A DNA stretch of 9,324 nt from Candidatus Aminicenantota bacterium. GTDB lineage: Bacteria; Acidobacteriota; Aminicenantia; Aminicenantales; Aminicenantaceae. Numbering within the stretch: position 1 is the first letter of the stretch; each line of letters opens with the position of its first letter. Position numbers and translations under genes: made by a program. The DNA lies in assembly GCA_030670375.1 (NCBI GenBank), contig DAOVBT010000044.1, forward strand, positions 1 to 9,324. Reading direction: 5' to 3'. Below the pieces are notes generated by a model, which was not told the DNA's origin, ran no database searches, and worked only from the letters and a program-made list of their open reading frames with translations. Of the stretch, positions 1-6,144 are shown one piece after another.

Positions 1-500
1 CGGGATCTAATTCCGGACGTAGAACCGGATCTCTTCACGGAACTTTTCGTCCTAACAGTGGGACTCCGGTAGGATCGTCCTTTACTCAGCTGGTTTTTCC
101 GGATATAGGACCTGTACGTAGAACGGTAAGGATAATAGCCGCTGCGCCCATAGGCAGGATAGTAGCCTCCACCCCAATAATAGGGAGAATATCCCCAATA
201 ATAGGGTGAGTATCCCCAGTAGTAGGATCCGAGGAGGCCATAGTACCAGAAAGGATTCCAAAGGCTGAACCCAAACCCGAAGGACGGACCAAAATAGGAC
301 GAGTAGTAAGGATCGTAATAATAATCATGGGGATAATAGTCGCGGGGACCATAATCCCGGGGACCATAATCCCGGTATTCGTATTCGGCGGGATCGATCG
401 GGATGCGCTTTCCCGTGTAGCGTGTCTCAATCGTAGCGCAGCTCGAAAGAAATAGGGCTACAATCAGTGCCAGAGAAAGGATAATTACTAAGTTTTTCAT
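1..500 (-). CDS. Tyrosine-rich repeat lipoprotein, C-terminus beyond window edge
   Basis: The start is ATG at 500-498, read leftwards; 166 codons are visible and no stop is reached before base 1. Residues 1-21 form a lipoprotein signal: a short basic start (MKN), a hydrophobic stretch, and the lipobox LSSC with Cys21 as the lipidated residue. The residue after Cys21 is Ala, not Asp, which in Gram-negatives usually fits outer-membrane sorting. Residues 43-62 are pentapeptide-like repeats (RDYGP, RDYGP, RDYYP, HDYYY). Residues 93-109 carry a YYWGYSP heptad repeat. The remainder up to about 131 is very rich in Tyr, Gly, Pro and Trp. The visible tail (about 134-166) is basic and rich in Ser, Arg and Lys. 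I recognise no domain and assign no function; an envelope surface or structural role is only a guess. The gene is divergent from the FBPase gene and has its own promoter and ribosome binding site. Another minus-strand frame is open across 86-430, but it lacks the signal peptide and RBS. Confidence 0.85.
   Translation of the reverse strand, partial: MKNLVIILSLALIVALFLSSCATIETRYTGKRIPIDPAEYEYRDYGPRDYGPRDYYPHDYYYDPYYSSYFGPSFGFGFSLWNPFWYYGLLGSYYWGYSPYYWGYSPYYWGGGYYPAYGRSGYYPYRSTYRSYIRKNQLSKGRSYRSPTVRTKSSVKRSGSTSGIRS
172..226 (-). repeat. 21-bp tandem repeat inside the lipoprotein gene
   Basis: Two full 21-bp units (172-192 and 193-213) are nearly identical and are followed by a partial third (214-226) beginning CCCCAGTAGTAGG on the plus strand. 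Each unit encodes one YYWGYSP heptad, so the period keeps the reading frame. The near-identity at DNA level suggests recent duplication by slippage. Confidence 0.85.
344..375 (-). repeat. 15-bp tandem repeat inside the lipoprotein gene
   Basis: A 15-bp unit is present twice with no mismatch (344-358 and 359-373). It encodes the pentapeptide RDYGP twice. A diverged third unit (RDYYP) follows in the protein. Confidence 0.85.
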
Positions 501-507
501 AATGTTT

Positions 508-513
508 CTCCTT
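508..513 (-). promoter_or_regulatory. Shine-Dalgarno site of the lipoprotein gene
   Basis: On the minus strand this reads AAGGAG, seven bases before the ATG at 500. It fixes the lipoprotein start and supports that frame over the competing open frame on the same strand. Confidence 0.8.
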
Positions 514-525
514 TCCTTATTCTCA

Positions 526-554
526 ATTATACACAATTGCAATCTTTGTGCCAA
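526..554 (-). promoter_or_regulatory. Sigma70-type promoter for the lipoprotein gene
   Basis: On the minus strand, TTGGCA (554-549) and TATAAT (531-526) are separated by exactly 17 bases. The predicted transcription start near 519 gives a leader of about 20 bases that contains the AAGGAG site. Only one base of the -35 box differs from consensus. Confidence 0.75.
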
Positions 555-598
555 CAAAATCTGGGGGAAAATGCAGGATTTCCTCTGATATTCTGTCC

Positions 599-651
599 TA
601 TAATAGGGACAATCATCTATAATTGGGGACGATTCATGAAGCACGTCCCCA
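599..651. repeat. REP-like hairpin element between divergent promoters
   Basis: TGGGGACG (624-631) and CGTCCCCA (644-651) form a perfect 8-bp inverted repeat around a 12-base loop. The loop contains the small palindrome TTCATGAA (633-640). To its left lies a degraded direct copy: TATAAT plus GGGAC at 599-610 resembles TATAAT plus GGGGAC at 618-630, 19 bases apart. A GGGGAC/GTCCCC hairpin in an intergenic region resembles repetitive extragenic palindromes mobilised by REP-associated tyrosine transposases; that link is inference. There is no T-tract, so it is not a terminator. It sits three bases upstream of the FBPase -35 box, so a regulatory role is an alternative. Confidence 0.45.
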
Positions 652-654
652 TGG

Positions 655-684
655 TTGACATCGAACAGATAAAACAATTAGAAT
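655..684 (+). promoter_or_regulatory. Sigma70-type promoter for the FBPase-Nudix-DUF2007 group
   Basis: A perfect TTGACA (655-660) and TAGAAT (679-684) are separated by 18 bases. The predicted transcription start near 691 gives a leader of about 24 bases. The ribosome binding site GGGAGGT (704-710) lies four bases before the ATG at 715. Confidence 0.7.
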
Positions 685-714
685 GTGTGACGCATTCATA
701 ACAGGGAGGTTTTA

Positions 715-1812
715 ATGAAAATCACTATAAGCGCATTAAAGGCAGATATCGGAAGTATCGGCGGCCATATCATTCCTAGCCAAGCACTGTTGGATGAGGT
801 CAAAAACAAAGTCCAAGAGCTCGGCAAAGATTTGATCATCGATTCCTATATCAGCCATACGGGTGACGATATTGCCATACTATGCACTCATGAAAGAGGA
901 GTTTCGGACGAAAAAATTCACAAGCTGGCATGGGATGTTTTCCTTGCAGGGACGGAAGTGGCCAAAAAACAAGGGTTATACGGAGCAGGGCAAGACCTGT
1001 TGAAGGATGCCTTCAGTGGAAACATCAAGGGAATGGGGCCAGCAGTGGCAGAGATGGAATTCGAAGAAAGGCCGAACGAACCATTCATCTTTTTCGCCGC
1101 GGATAAGACCGATCCAGGCGCCTATAATCTTCCCTTCTATCTTGGTTTTGCCGATCCTATGTACTGCGCTGGTCTCATCCTCAGCCCAAAGATGGCGGAC
1201 GGATTCATTTTTCGGATCATAGATGTCGGATACACCGAACAGGATAAAATTGTCGACCTTAATTCTCCCGAAGACATCTATGACATCGCCGCATTGCTCA
1301 GGGACAATGAGAGATATGTTATCGAGAGTATCTATTCTCGAGCATCAGGAGGCCAAGCCTTGTCCATATCGACAACCCGACTCCACAACATTGCAGGAAA
1401 ATACACAGGCAAGGACGATCCTATCGCTTTGGTCAGGGTCCAGGGTGAATTTCCCGCAACAGGAGAGGTGCTGGCTCCTTTTGAGATCGGTCATTTCGTC
1501 GCAGGCTTTATGAGAGGCAGCCACATCGGCCCCTTGATGCCCTGCAAGTTGAACTCTCCGATTTCCTACTTCGATGGTCCCCCGGTTGTGACCGGAGCCG
1601 CTTTTTGTATCAAAGACGGAATCCTCACCGAACCTGCAGACGTTTTCGATCATCCCTTCTGGGATCATGTGCGCATGCAAATCTCAGAAAAGGCAACCGC
1701 TATCCGCCGGCAGGGATTCTCTGGCGCCGCCATGCTTCCCTACAGTGAGCTGGAATACGGAGGTATTGTCGAAAAACTGGAGAAGCTAGAAAAAAAATTC
1801 AAACTCGTTTAA
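715..1812 (+). CDS. Archaeal-type fructose-1,6-bisphosphate aldolase/phosphatase (class V FBPase)
   Basis: At 365 residues this has the full length of the bifunctional FBP aldolase/phosphatase family (FBPase_3). Family members condense glyceraldehyde 3-phosphate with dihydroxyacetone phosphate and then remove the C1 phosphate, giving fructose 6-phosphate; the role is gluconeogenic and cytoplasmic. Visible family blocks are KADIGSIGGH (9-18), HTGDDIAI (48-55), the ADKTDPGAYNLPFY region (129-142) and YFDGPP (285-290). By analogy with crystallised archaeal enzymes, D11, H18, D51, D52, D234 and D235 would bind Mg2+. K233 would form the Schiff base, with Y230 and Y348 as active-site tyrosines; all of these are present. 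The residue equivalences are recalled from the literature, not aligned here. The ATG has a strong RBS and the N-terminus starts exactly at the family block. It is the first gene of a three-gene group, two bases upstream of the Nudix gene. The product is intact. Confidence 0.95.
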   Translation: MKITISALKADIGSIGGHIIPSQALLDEVKNKVQELGKDLIIDSYISHTGDDIAILCTHERGVSDEKIHKLAWDVFLAGTEVAKKQGLYGAGQDLLKDAFSGNIKGMGPAVAEMEFEERPNEPFIFFAADKTDPGAYNLPFYLGFADPMYCAGLILSPKMADGFIFRIIDVGYTEQDKIVDLNSPEDIYDIAALLRDNERYVIESIYSRASGGQALSISTTRLHNIAGKYTGKDDPIALVRVQGEFPATGEVLAPFEIGHFVAGFMRGSHIGPLMPCKLNSPISYFDGPPVVTGAAFCIKDGILTEPADVFDHPFWDHVRMQISEKATAIRRQGFSGAAMLPYSELEYGGIVEKLEKLEKKFKLV

Positions 1813-1814
1813 CC

Positions 1815-2243
1815 TTGAATAAATACAAAAATCCTGCGCCTACTGTGGATATCATCATCGAGATAGATAAGGAAGACGGCAGGCAAGGAATCGTACTCAT
1901 CAAACGAAAAAATCCACCGTATGGATGGGCGTTGCCTGGAGGATTTGTCGACTACGGAGAAACTCTGGAACAGGCGGCTATTCGGGAGGCCAAAGAAGAA
2001 ACCTCCCTGGACATTCAACTCCAATGCCAGATGCACACGTACTCGGACCCAAAACGGGATCCTCGCAAACACACGATCTCGACTGTTTTTATCGCTCAGG
2101 CAAAAGGAAATCCGGTTGCCCAAGATGACGCCCAGGAGATCAACGTGTTCAGCAAGGATGAGCTGAATTTTCCACTGGCTTTTGACCATGAAAAAATCCT
2201 TGCGGATTATTTCACAAGAAAAGACAAAAAAGAAAATACCTGA
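1815..2243 (+). CDS. Nudix hydrolase, ADP-ribose pyrophosphatase-like (TTG start)
   Basis: The protein has 142 residues with a Nudix fold. The Nudix box runs from G43 to L65: G43, E49, R57-E58 and E61-E62 are all present, so the Mg2+-binding glutamates are intact. Its usual second glycine is Ser64. The RDPRKHTIS block (81-89) after the box, and the WALPGGFVDYGE start, are typical of the COG1051-like ADP-ribose pyrophosphatase group; hydrolysis of ADP-ribose to AMP and ribose 5-phosphate is therefore the best guess. The substrate is not certain. The start is TTG, two bases after the FBPase stop. No in-frame ATG or GTG lies between the upstream frame and the conserved YKNPAPTVDI segment, and no good Shine-Dalgarno site is visible, so translation probably depends on coupling to the FBPase gene. 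Confidence 0.88.
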   Translation: MNKYKNPAPTVDIIIEIDKEDGRQGIVLIKRKNPPYGWALPGGFVDYGETLEQAAIREAKEETSLDIQLQCQMHTYSDPKRDPRKHTISTVFIAQAKGNPVAQDDAQEINVFSKDELNFPLAFDHEKILADYFTRKDKKENT

Positions 2244-2265
2244 TGAGGTAGAAGAGCACGATCAC

Positions 2266-2526
2266 ATGACGGGCAAAAAAAACAATAAACATCCAAAAGA
2301 GCTAGAATCAGAATTCAAGGAAGTATACAACGCATGGGGATCTGCCGAAGCAGAGGTCATAAAAAGCTTCCTCCAAAGTCATGGAATCCCTTGCCTGCTC
2401 AAAGGCCTTGTAGTCCAATCTATTCACCCGTTTACCATGGACGGCCTGGGAGAGATCAAGATTCTCGTTCTCGAAAAAGATCATGCCGTTGCAGAGAAGC
2501 TCCTCAAATCAGGTCAAGAAGAGTAG
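2266..2526 (+). CDS. Small DUF2007-type protein (putative signal-transducing domain)
   Basis: The preferred start, ATG at 2266, gives 86 residues, with a modest purine-rich site (AGAAGAG) about nine bases upstream. An earlier in-frame ATG at 2182 would give 114 residues but would overlap the Nudix gene by 62 bases and add only a Lys-rich tail. The first 16 residues are polar. Residues 17-80 fit the DUF2007 pattern: EVYNAWGSAEAEVIKSFLQ, a GIPCLLKG turn (40-47), a Gly-rich linker, then a beta strand EIKILVLEKD and a C-terminal helix AVAEKLL. The role of DUF2007 is not established; it is a small ferredoxin-like soluble domain. Genes ahead of it are metabolic, which gives no firm hint about its job. 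Confidence 0.75.
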   Translation: MTGKKNNKHPKELESEFKEVYNAWGSAEAEVIKSFLQSHGIPCLLKGLVVQSIHPFTMDGLGEIKILVLEKDHAVAEKLLKSGQEE

Positions 2527-2648
2527 CTTTTAGCATCGGCATTTTTTATGAATAGTTCAGGTTACCGACAGTAGTGCTGTATTTAGTGTATTCATCCCAT
2601 CTCCCCCAATATATGGAAACTTATAGAAAATAATAAATTTATGCGGGA

Positions 2649-2695
2649 TTTTTTTCAATTTTTTCCTTGACATACAGTTATATAATAAATATATT
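2649..2695 (+). promoter_or_regulatory. Promoter of the dcw cluster with upstream T-tracts
   Basis: TTGACA (2667-2672), a perfect -35 box, and TATATT (2690-2695) are separated by 17 bases, with an AT-rich spacer. A better-looking TATAAT at 2681-2686 is only eight bases from the -35 box and so cannot pair with it. Two T-tracts, T7 at 2649-2655 and T6 at 2659-2664, lie directly upstream about one helical turn apart, as in an UP element or intrinsically curved DNA. The predicted transcription start is near 2702, only about 23 bases before mraZ. The rest of the gap (2527-2648) is AT-rich with no gene and no convincing terminator. Confidence 0.75.
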
Positions 2696-2705
2696 TTACT
2701 AGAAA

Positions 2706-2730
2706 TGGGACAAAACGGGATAAAATGGGA
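2706..2730 (+). promoter_or_regulatory. MraZ operator: three direct (T/C)GGGA boxes
   Basis: TGGGA (2706-2710), CGGGA (2716-2720) and TGGGA (2726-2730) are separated by two five-base AT-rich spacers (CAAAA and TAAAA), an exact 10-bp period. This matches the known MraZ binding site of Escherichia coli, described as TGGGN direct repeats with five-base spacers. The boxes lie downstream of the -10 element, roughly over +5 to +29 of the predicted transcript. The third begins inside the mraZ ATG (2725-2727). Repression of the whole cluster by MraZ is therefore the likely role. Confidence 0.8.
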
Positions 2731-3192
2731 AACACGCTGATCGGAAGCTACGCCGCACGATTCGACAAAAGTGGTCGAATTAAAATACCGGAAAGATTTC
2801 GTGCAGCCATCGAAGAAGAATACGGCAAAGAGCTTTTTATCACTTCGCTCACAGATGAAGCCGTTCAAATCTATCCCCTTCCCGTCTGGAACAGTTTGAC
2901 AGGAATTGCAGGAGAAGGCGCTTATCATTTTAAACCCGCCATAAGAAGGCTGCTGATCCGGGTCAACTCCAAAGGCACAAAATATCAAATAGACTCGAAA
3001 GGCCGTATCTTGATCAATCAGCTATTGAGAGAGAAGGCACAACTGGAGGATGAAGTGGAGGTCATCGGCCTTTCCAACCATCTGGAAATCTGGAACAAGG
3101 TTTTACTCGAAGAAACGCTCGGAGAAAAGCCCCTCACCGACGAGGACTTCGAAAACATCGCGGAGCTTATGTCTCAAGACAAGAAGGCATGA
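2725..3192 (+). CDS. mraZ: Transcriptional regulator MraZ
   Basis: At 155 residues this has the usual length for MraZ, a ring-forming DNA-binding protein made of two AbrB-like swapped-hairpin halves. Each half carries its signature: DKSGR at residues 14-18 followed by IKIP, and DSKGR at 90-94 followed by ILI. It is the first gene of the dcw cluster and probably represses its own operon through the GGGA boxes that overlap its start. The ATG at 2725 puts the first signature at the normal distance from the N-terminus. There is no real Shine-Dalgarno site; only the GGGA of the second box (2717-2720) lies near the right distance, so operator and ribosome binding region coincide. The last four bases overlap rsmH as ATGA, suggesting translational coupling. 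Confidence 0.95.
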   Translation: MGNTLIGSYAARFDKSGRIKIPERFRAAIEEEYGKELFITSLTDEAVQIYPLPVWNSLTGIAGEGAYHFKPAIRRLLIRVNSKGTKYQIDSKGRILINQLLREKAQLEDEVEVIGLSNHLEIWNKVLLEETLGEKPLTDEDFENIAELMSQDKKA

Positions 3193-4085
3193 TCGGAAGT
3201 TCCCACATTCCTGTCCTTTTGGAAGAAGTAATGGAATATCTGGATATCGGAAGAAAAGGAGTGTATGTAGATTGCACTATTGGTCTGGGAGGACATGCGC
3301 TCGAAATCCTGAAGAGAAATCAAGAAGCCGAGGTGATAGGATTCGACATCGATGAACAGGCCCTTCTAAAGACCAGAGACCGACTCCAACCTTTTGCTGA
3401 CAGGGTCAAGCTCTTTCATTCGGACTTTCGGCATCTGCCGGACCTCGATACAGATTTTTCCGATGTCAAAGGAATTCTCATAGACCTGGGATTTTCTTCT
3501 TTCCAGCTCGACACACCAGAAAGGGGATTCAGCTTCAGCCTGGAAGGGCCTCTGGATATGCGGATGGATTTGCGAAACAAAATCACGGCCTCCAAGATTC
3601 TTCATAAATATTCGGAGCGAAAGCTCGCAGAAATCTTCAGAGATTACGGCGAACTCCGTCAGGCGAGGGTTTTGGCTAGAGAAATCGTATCCCGGATAAA
3701 AATCAAAAAATTGGAAAAAACGACAGAACTCCGCCGGATCGTCGAGGAAGTCTGCCGGTGGAGACCCCAAAGAGGAAAGATCCACCCTGCAGCCAAGGTT
3801 TTTCAGGCGATCCGTATCGAGGTCAATCAAGAACTTCGCGGCCTGGCGGATTTTTTGGAAGACATCGTCAAAAAAACATCCAACGGAACCCGGATTATCG
3901 CCATCTCCTTTCACTCACTGGAAGACAGGATCGTCAAGCAGACGTTTGCTCGTCTAGCACGATCGAACAACGGCAATTCTCTCCTGAAAATTCTGACGAA
4001 AAAACCCATCACGCCAACCGAAATGGAAGTCGCAGCAAACTCACGCTCCCGATCGGCCAAATTGAGAGCAGGAGAGAGGCTCTGA
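3189..4085 (+). CDS. rsmH: 16S rRNA (cytosine-1402-N4)-methyltransferase RsmH
   Basis: The protein has 298 residues, close to the family norm of about 300-315. It transfers a methyl group from S-adenosylmethionine to N4 of C1402 of 16S rRNA in the P site. Family blocks in order: HIPVLLEEV near the N-terminus, the SAM-binding VDCTIGLGGH loop (27-36), the acidic end of the next strand (DID, 53-55), the signature DLGFSSFQLD (99-108), RIEVNQEL (209-216), SFHSLEDR (240-247) and the basic C-terminal NSRSRSAKLR (284-293). All look intact. It starts within the mraZ stop (ATGA) and has only a poor AGAAGG one base before the ATG, so coupling from mraZ is likely. Its TGA overlaps the ftsL ATG by one base. 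Confidence 0.96.
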   Translation: MIGSSHIPVLLEEVMEYLDIGRKGVYVDCTIGLGGHALEILKRNQEAEVIGFDIDEQALLKTRDRLQPFADRVKLFHSDFRHLPDLDTDFSDVKGILIDLGFSSFQLDTPERGFSFSLEGPLDMRMDLRNKITASKILHKYSERKLAEIFRDYGELRQARVLAREIVSRIKIKKLEKTTELRRIVEEVCRWRPQRGKIHPAAKVFQAIRIEVNQELRGLADFLEDIVKKTSNGTRIIAISFHSLEDRIVKQTFARLARSNNGNSLLKILTKKPITPTEMEVAANSRSRSAKLRAGERL

Positions 4086-4384
4086 TGGTCAGAAAAAAAT
4101 TCAGCAAAAAAGAAATTTTCACCGGTATCGCCTGCACCCTGTTTGCCCTTCTCATCCTCAGCCTGTATGTGTGGCACCAGACAGAATCTGTGAGTCTCGG
4201 CTATGATTCGGCAGAGCTGGAATACAGAGTCACCCAACTGGAGAAAGAGGTGGAAAAACTGGAGACAATCAAATCGAGCCTCCTCACTCTGGACCGAGTG
4301 GAGAATATCGCCAGGGATAAACTGAAACTTTCCGAACCTAAGGAAGAACAGATCGTGTATGAGCATATCGAAAAAGAACGCTAA
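4085..4384 (+). CDS. ftsL: Cell division protein FtsL-like
   Basis: The protein has 99 residues with the plan of FtsL: a short basic cytoplasmic tail (MVRKKFSKKE), one membrane helix (about 11-30), and a periplasmic coiled coil (about 42-67) with Leu/Val at heptad spacing, ending in a DRVENIARDKLKL segment. FtsL pairs with FtsB and FtsQ and activates the FtsW-FtsI septal synthase. Sequence conservation in this family is low; the call rests on topology and on position between rsmH and ftsI. The ATG overlaps the rsmH stop (TGATG) and has a purine-rich GGAGAGAGG (4071-4079) five bases upstream. The same frame is open back to 3758 inside rsmH, but the RBS and the basic-then-membrane start argue for 4085. 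Confidence 0.88.
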   Translation: MVRKKFSKKEIFTGIACTLFALLILSLYVWHQTESVSLGYDSAELEYRVTQLEKEVEKLETIKSSLLTLDRVENIARDKLKLSEPKEEQIVYEHIEKER

Positions 4385-4395
4385 GAAATACTGAG

Positions 4396-6144
4396 ATGAA
4401 AAGCTATCACCAAAAGAAAACCAAGAAGCGGACATACTTTCTCGCCTTCTTCTTCATCCTTTGGTTGGGTGTACTCGTGCTCCGTCTCGTCCAGCTTCAA
4501 GTGATCGACCATGTGAAACTGAAAGCAGAAGCCATCCAACAAAACCAGAACAGAAAAAAGATCGAACCCAAACGGGGATCCATCTTTGACCGGAACATGA
4601 CAATCCTGGCGCGGAGCGTACCCCGGTATTCTGTTTTTTTCCATCCTCTGGAAAATGAATCTCACTCAGAGCAGTGGTCCAGAGCAAAAAAGATAGGGCG
4701 GACTTTGCGGTTATCCTCCAGCAAACTCAGCACCATCAGGGCACAGATCAACAAAGATGCCAAGTTCATATGGCTCGCCCGGAAAATCGAAGAGCAAAAG
4801 GCCACTCAGGTCGCAAACATGAACATCAACGGGGTATACCTTATGGAGGAGAATAAAAGATTTTATCCGCAGGGAAAGCGCGCCGCGCACGTTCTTGGCA
4901 GAGTGGATATCGACGAAATAGGTGTCAGCGGGATCGAATACAAATATAACACGATACTCCAGGGGGTCGAGGGAGAGGGGCTCATCTTGAGGGATGCCAA
5001 AAGAAGAAGATACAGCTTTGAAATCTTGAAGCCTCCGGTGGATGGGAAAGATCTGGTTCTGACCCTGGATGAGACCATCCAATATATCGCCGAAAAAGAG
5101 CTCAAAAATGCCGTTTTAGAGAGCCGGGCGGAATGGGGAACCGTCATCATTTCTGAACCTTCAACCGGAGATATTCTGGCCATGACAAACTATCCCACCT
5201 ATGACCTCAACCACCTGCCCGATCCTCCCACAAAACTCGATAGGAACAAAGCCGTTCACCATACCTATGATCCTGGATCTACATTCAAAATTATCACTTT
5301 GTCAGCTGCATTGGAGAACAAAAGTGTCGGCTTTGAGGAAACCTTTGATTGCACACAGGGTTATGTCGTCTATGCCGGAAACACATTCTGGGATCATGAA
5401 CGCCTCGGCATTCTTGCCTTTCCAGAAGTTTTCATCCACTCCTCGAATGTCGGAACCATCTTCATCGGCCAACGTGTTGGGGAGGAAAATCTCTTCAGGA
5501 CAATCAAACAGTTCGGATTTGGGCAAAGAACAGGCATCGATCTTCCGGCGGAAGAAAAGGGCTTACTCAACCCCCTGGAGAAATGGACAAAAATCTCTGT
5601 GGCCTCCCACTCCATCGGGTATGAAATCTCTATAACTCCTATCCAAATGCTCCAAGCTCTCAATGTCATCGCCAACCAAGGTCTCATCGTTCCTCCAAGG
5701 ACAGTTAAAAAAATCCACGATTCAGAGATGAAAGCTCTTTCTCCGATGCCTTACAAAAGAGCGATTTCAGAGGAGACGGCTGCCAACGTGAGAAACATCC
5801 TGCTGGGTGTGGTTGCCTCAGGAACCGGGATAACGGGGCGAATCCCGGGTTACTCCATATACGGAAAGACAGGGACCGCTCAAAAATACGACCGGAAGGC
5901 GAAACAGTATTTGACGACGGCCCACATCGCCTCGTTCGCCGGTGTGGTCGAAAACGATAGACCTCTTTTTTCGATGATCGTGGTCATCGACGATCCCAAG
6001 GGACATTATTACGGAAGTCAGGTGGCTGCCCCTGTTTTTCGCGAAATCGCAAAAAAAATCTTGCGCTATCTTTGCGTTCCGCCTGCAAAGAAACCCTTCG
6101 ACACTCTGATTGCGTCCAAAACGAGGAGAAAGAGTAGCGAATGA
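4396..6144 (+). CDS. ftsI: Septal peptidoglycan transpeptidase FtsI (class B PBP)
   Basis: The protein has 582 residues. It has a basic N-terminus and one membrane anchor (about 14-35). The PBP dimerisation (pedestal) domain follows with the conserved KRGSIFDRN block (59-67). The transpeptidase domain carries the three penicillin-binding motifs: STFK with nucleophile Ser295, SSN at 349-351, and KTG at 491-493. It cross-links septal peptidoglycan in the periplasm together with FtsW. The protein ends about 90 residues after KTG with a basic tail and has no PASTA domain, which fits a Gram-negative-type FtsI and not the PASTA-bearing SpoVD/PBP2X forms. It lies 11 bases after ftsL; the ATG has no good Shine-Dalgarno site. 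Its stop overlaps murE as ATGA. No truncation or missing catalytic residue is seen. Confidence 0.95.
   Translation: MKSYHQKKTKKRTYFLAFFFILWLGVLVLRLVQLQVIDHVKLKAEAIQQNQNRKKIEPKRGSIFDRNMTILARSVPRYSVFFHPLENESHSEQWSRAKKIGRTLRLSSSKLSTIRAQINKDAKFIWLARKIEEQKATQVANMNINGVYLMEENKRFYPQGKRAAHVLGRVDIDEIGVSGIEYKYNTILQGVEGEGLILRDAKRRRYSFEILKPPVDGKDLVLTLDETIQYIAEKELKNAVLESRAEWGTVIISEPSTGDILAMTNYPTYDLNHLPDPPTKLDRNKAVHHTYDPGSTFKIITLSAALENKSVGFEETFDCTQGYVVYAGNTFWDHERLGILAFPEVFIHSSNVGTIFIGQRVGEENLFRTIKQFGFGQRTGIDLPAEEKGLLNPLEKWTKISVASHSIGYEISITPIQMLQALNVIANQGLIVPPRTVKKIHDSEMKALSPMPYKRAISEETAANVRNILLGVVASGTGITGRIPGYSIYGKTGTAQKYDRKAKQYLTTAHIASFAGVVENDRPLFSMIVVIDDPKGHYYGSQVAAPVFREIAKKILRYLCVPPAKKPFDTLIASKTRRKSSE

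Noticed and set aside
86..430. Minus-strand open frame of 114 codons opposite to no other gene
   Set aside because: It is a different frame of the same strand as the lipoprotein gene, kept open by the repeats. It lacks the signal peptide and the AAGGAG site, both of which belong to the frame starting at 500.
2527..2648. Rho-independent terminator after the DUF2007 gene
   Set aside because: The best stem (around 2569-2581) has about five pairs including a G-U and no T-tract follows it; the T-run near 2543 has no stem before it. Read-through into mraZ cannot be excluded.
2681..2686. TATAAT as the -10 box of the dcw promoter
   Set aside because: It is only eight bases from the TTGACA box at 2667. 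TATATT at 2690 with a 17-base spacer is the usable partner.
2896..2928. Internal promoter in mraZ (TTGACA with TATCAT)
   Set aside because: The spacer is 21 bases, too long for a normal sigma70 promoter.
3366..3914. Long minus-strand open frame opposite rsmH, and similar ones opposite ftsL, ftsI and murE
   Set aside because: They lie antisense to strongly conserved genes, have no recognisable domains, and are expected shadows of the codon bias.
3758..4084. Extension of ftsL 109 codons upstream inside rsmH
   Set aside because: This part is an out-of-frame reading of conserved rsmH. The ATG at 4085 has its own purine-rich RBS and gives the normal FtsL size and topology.
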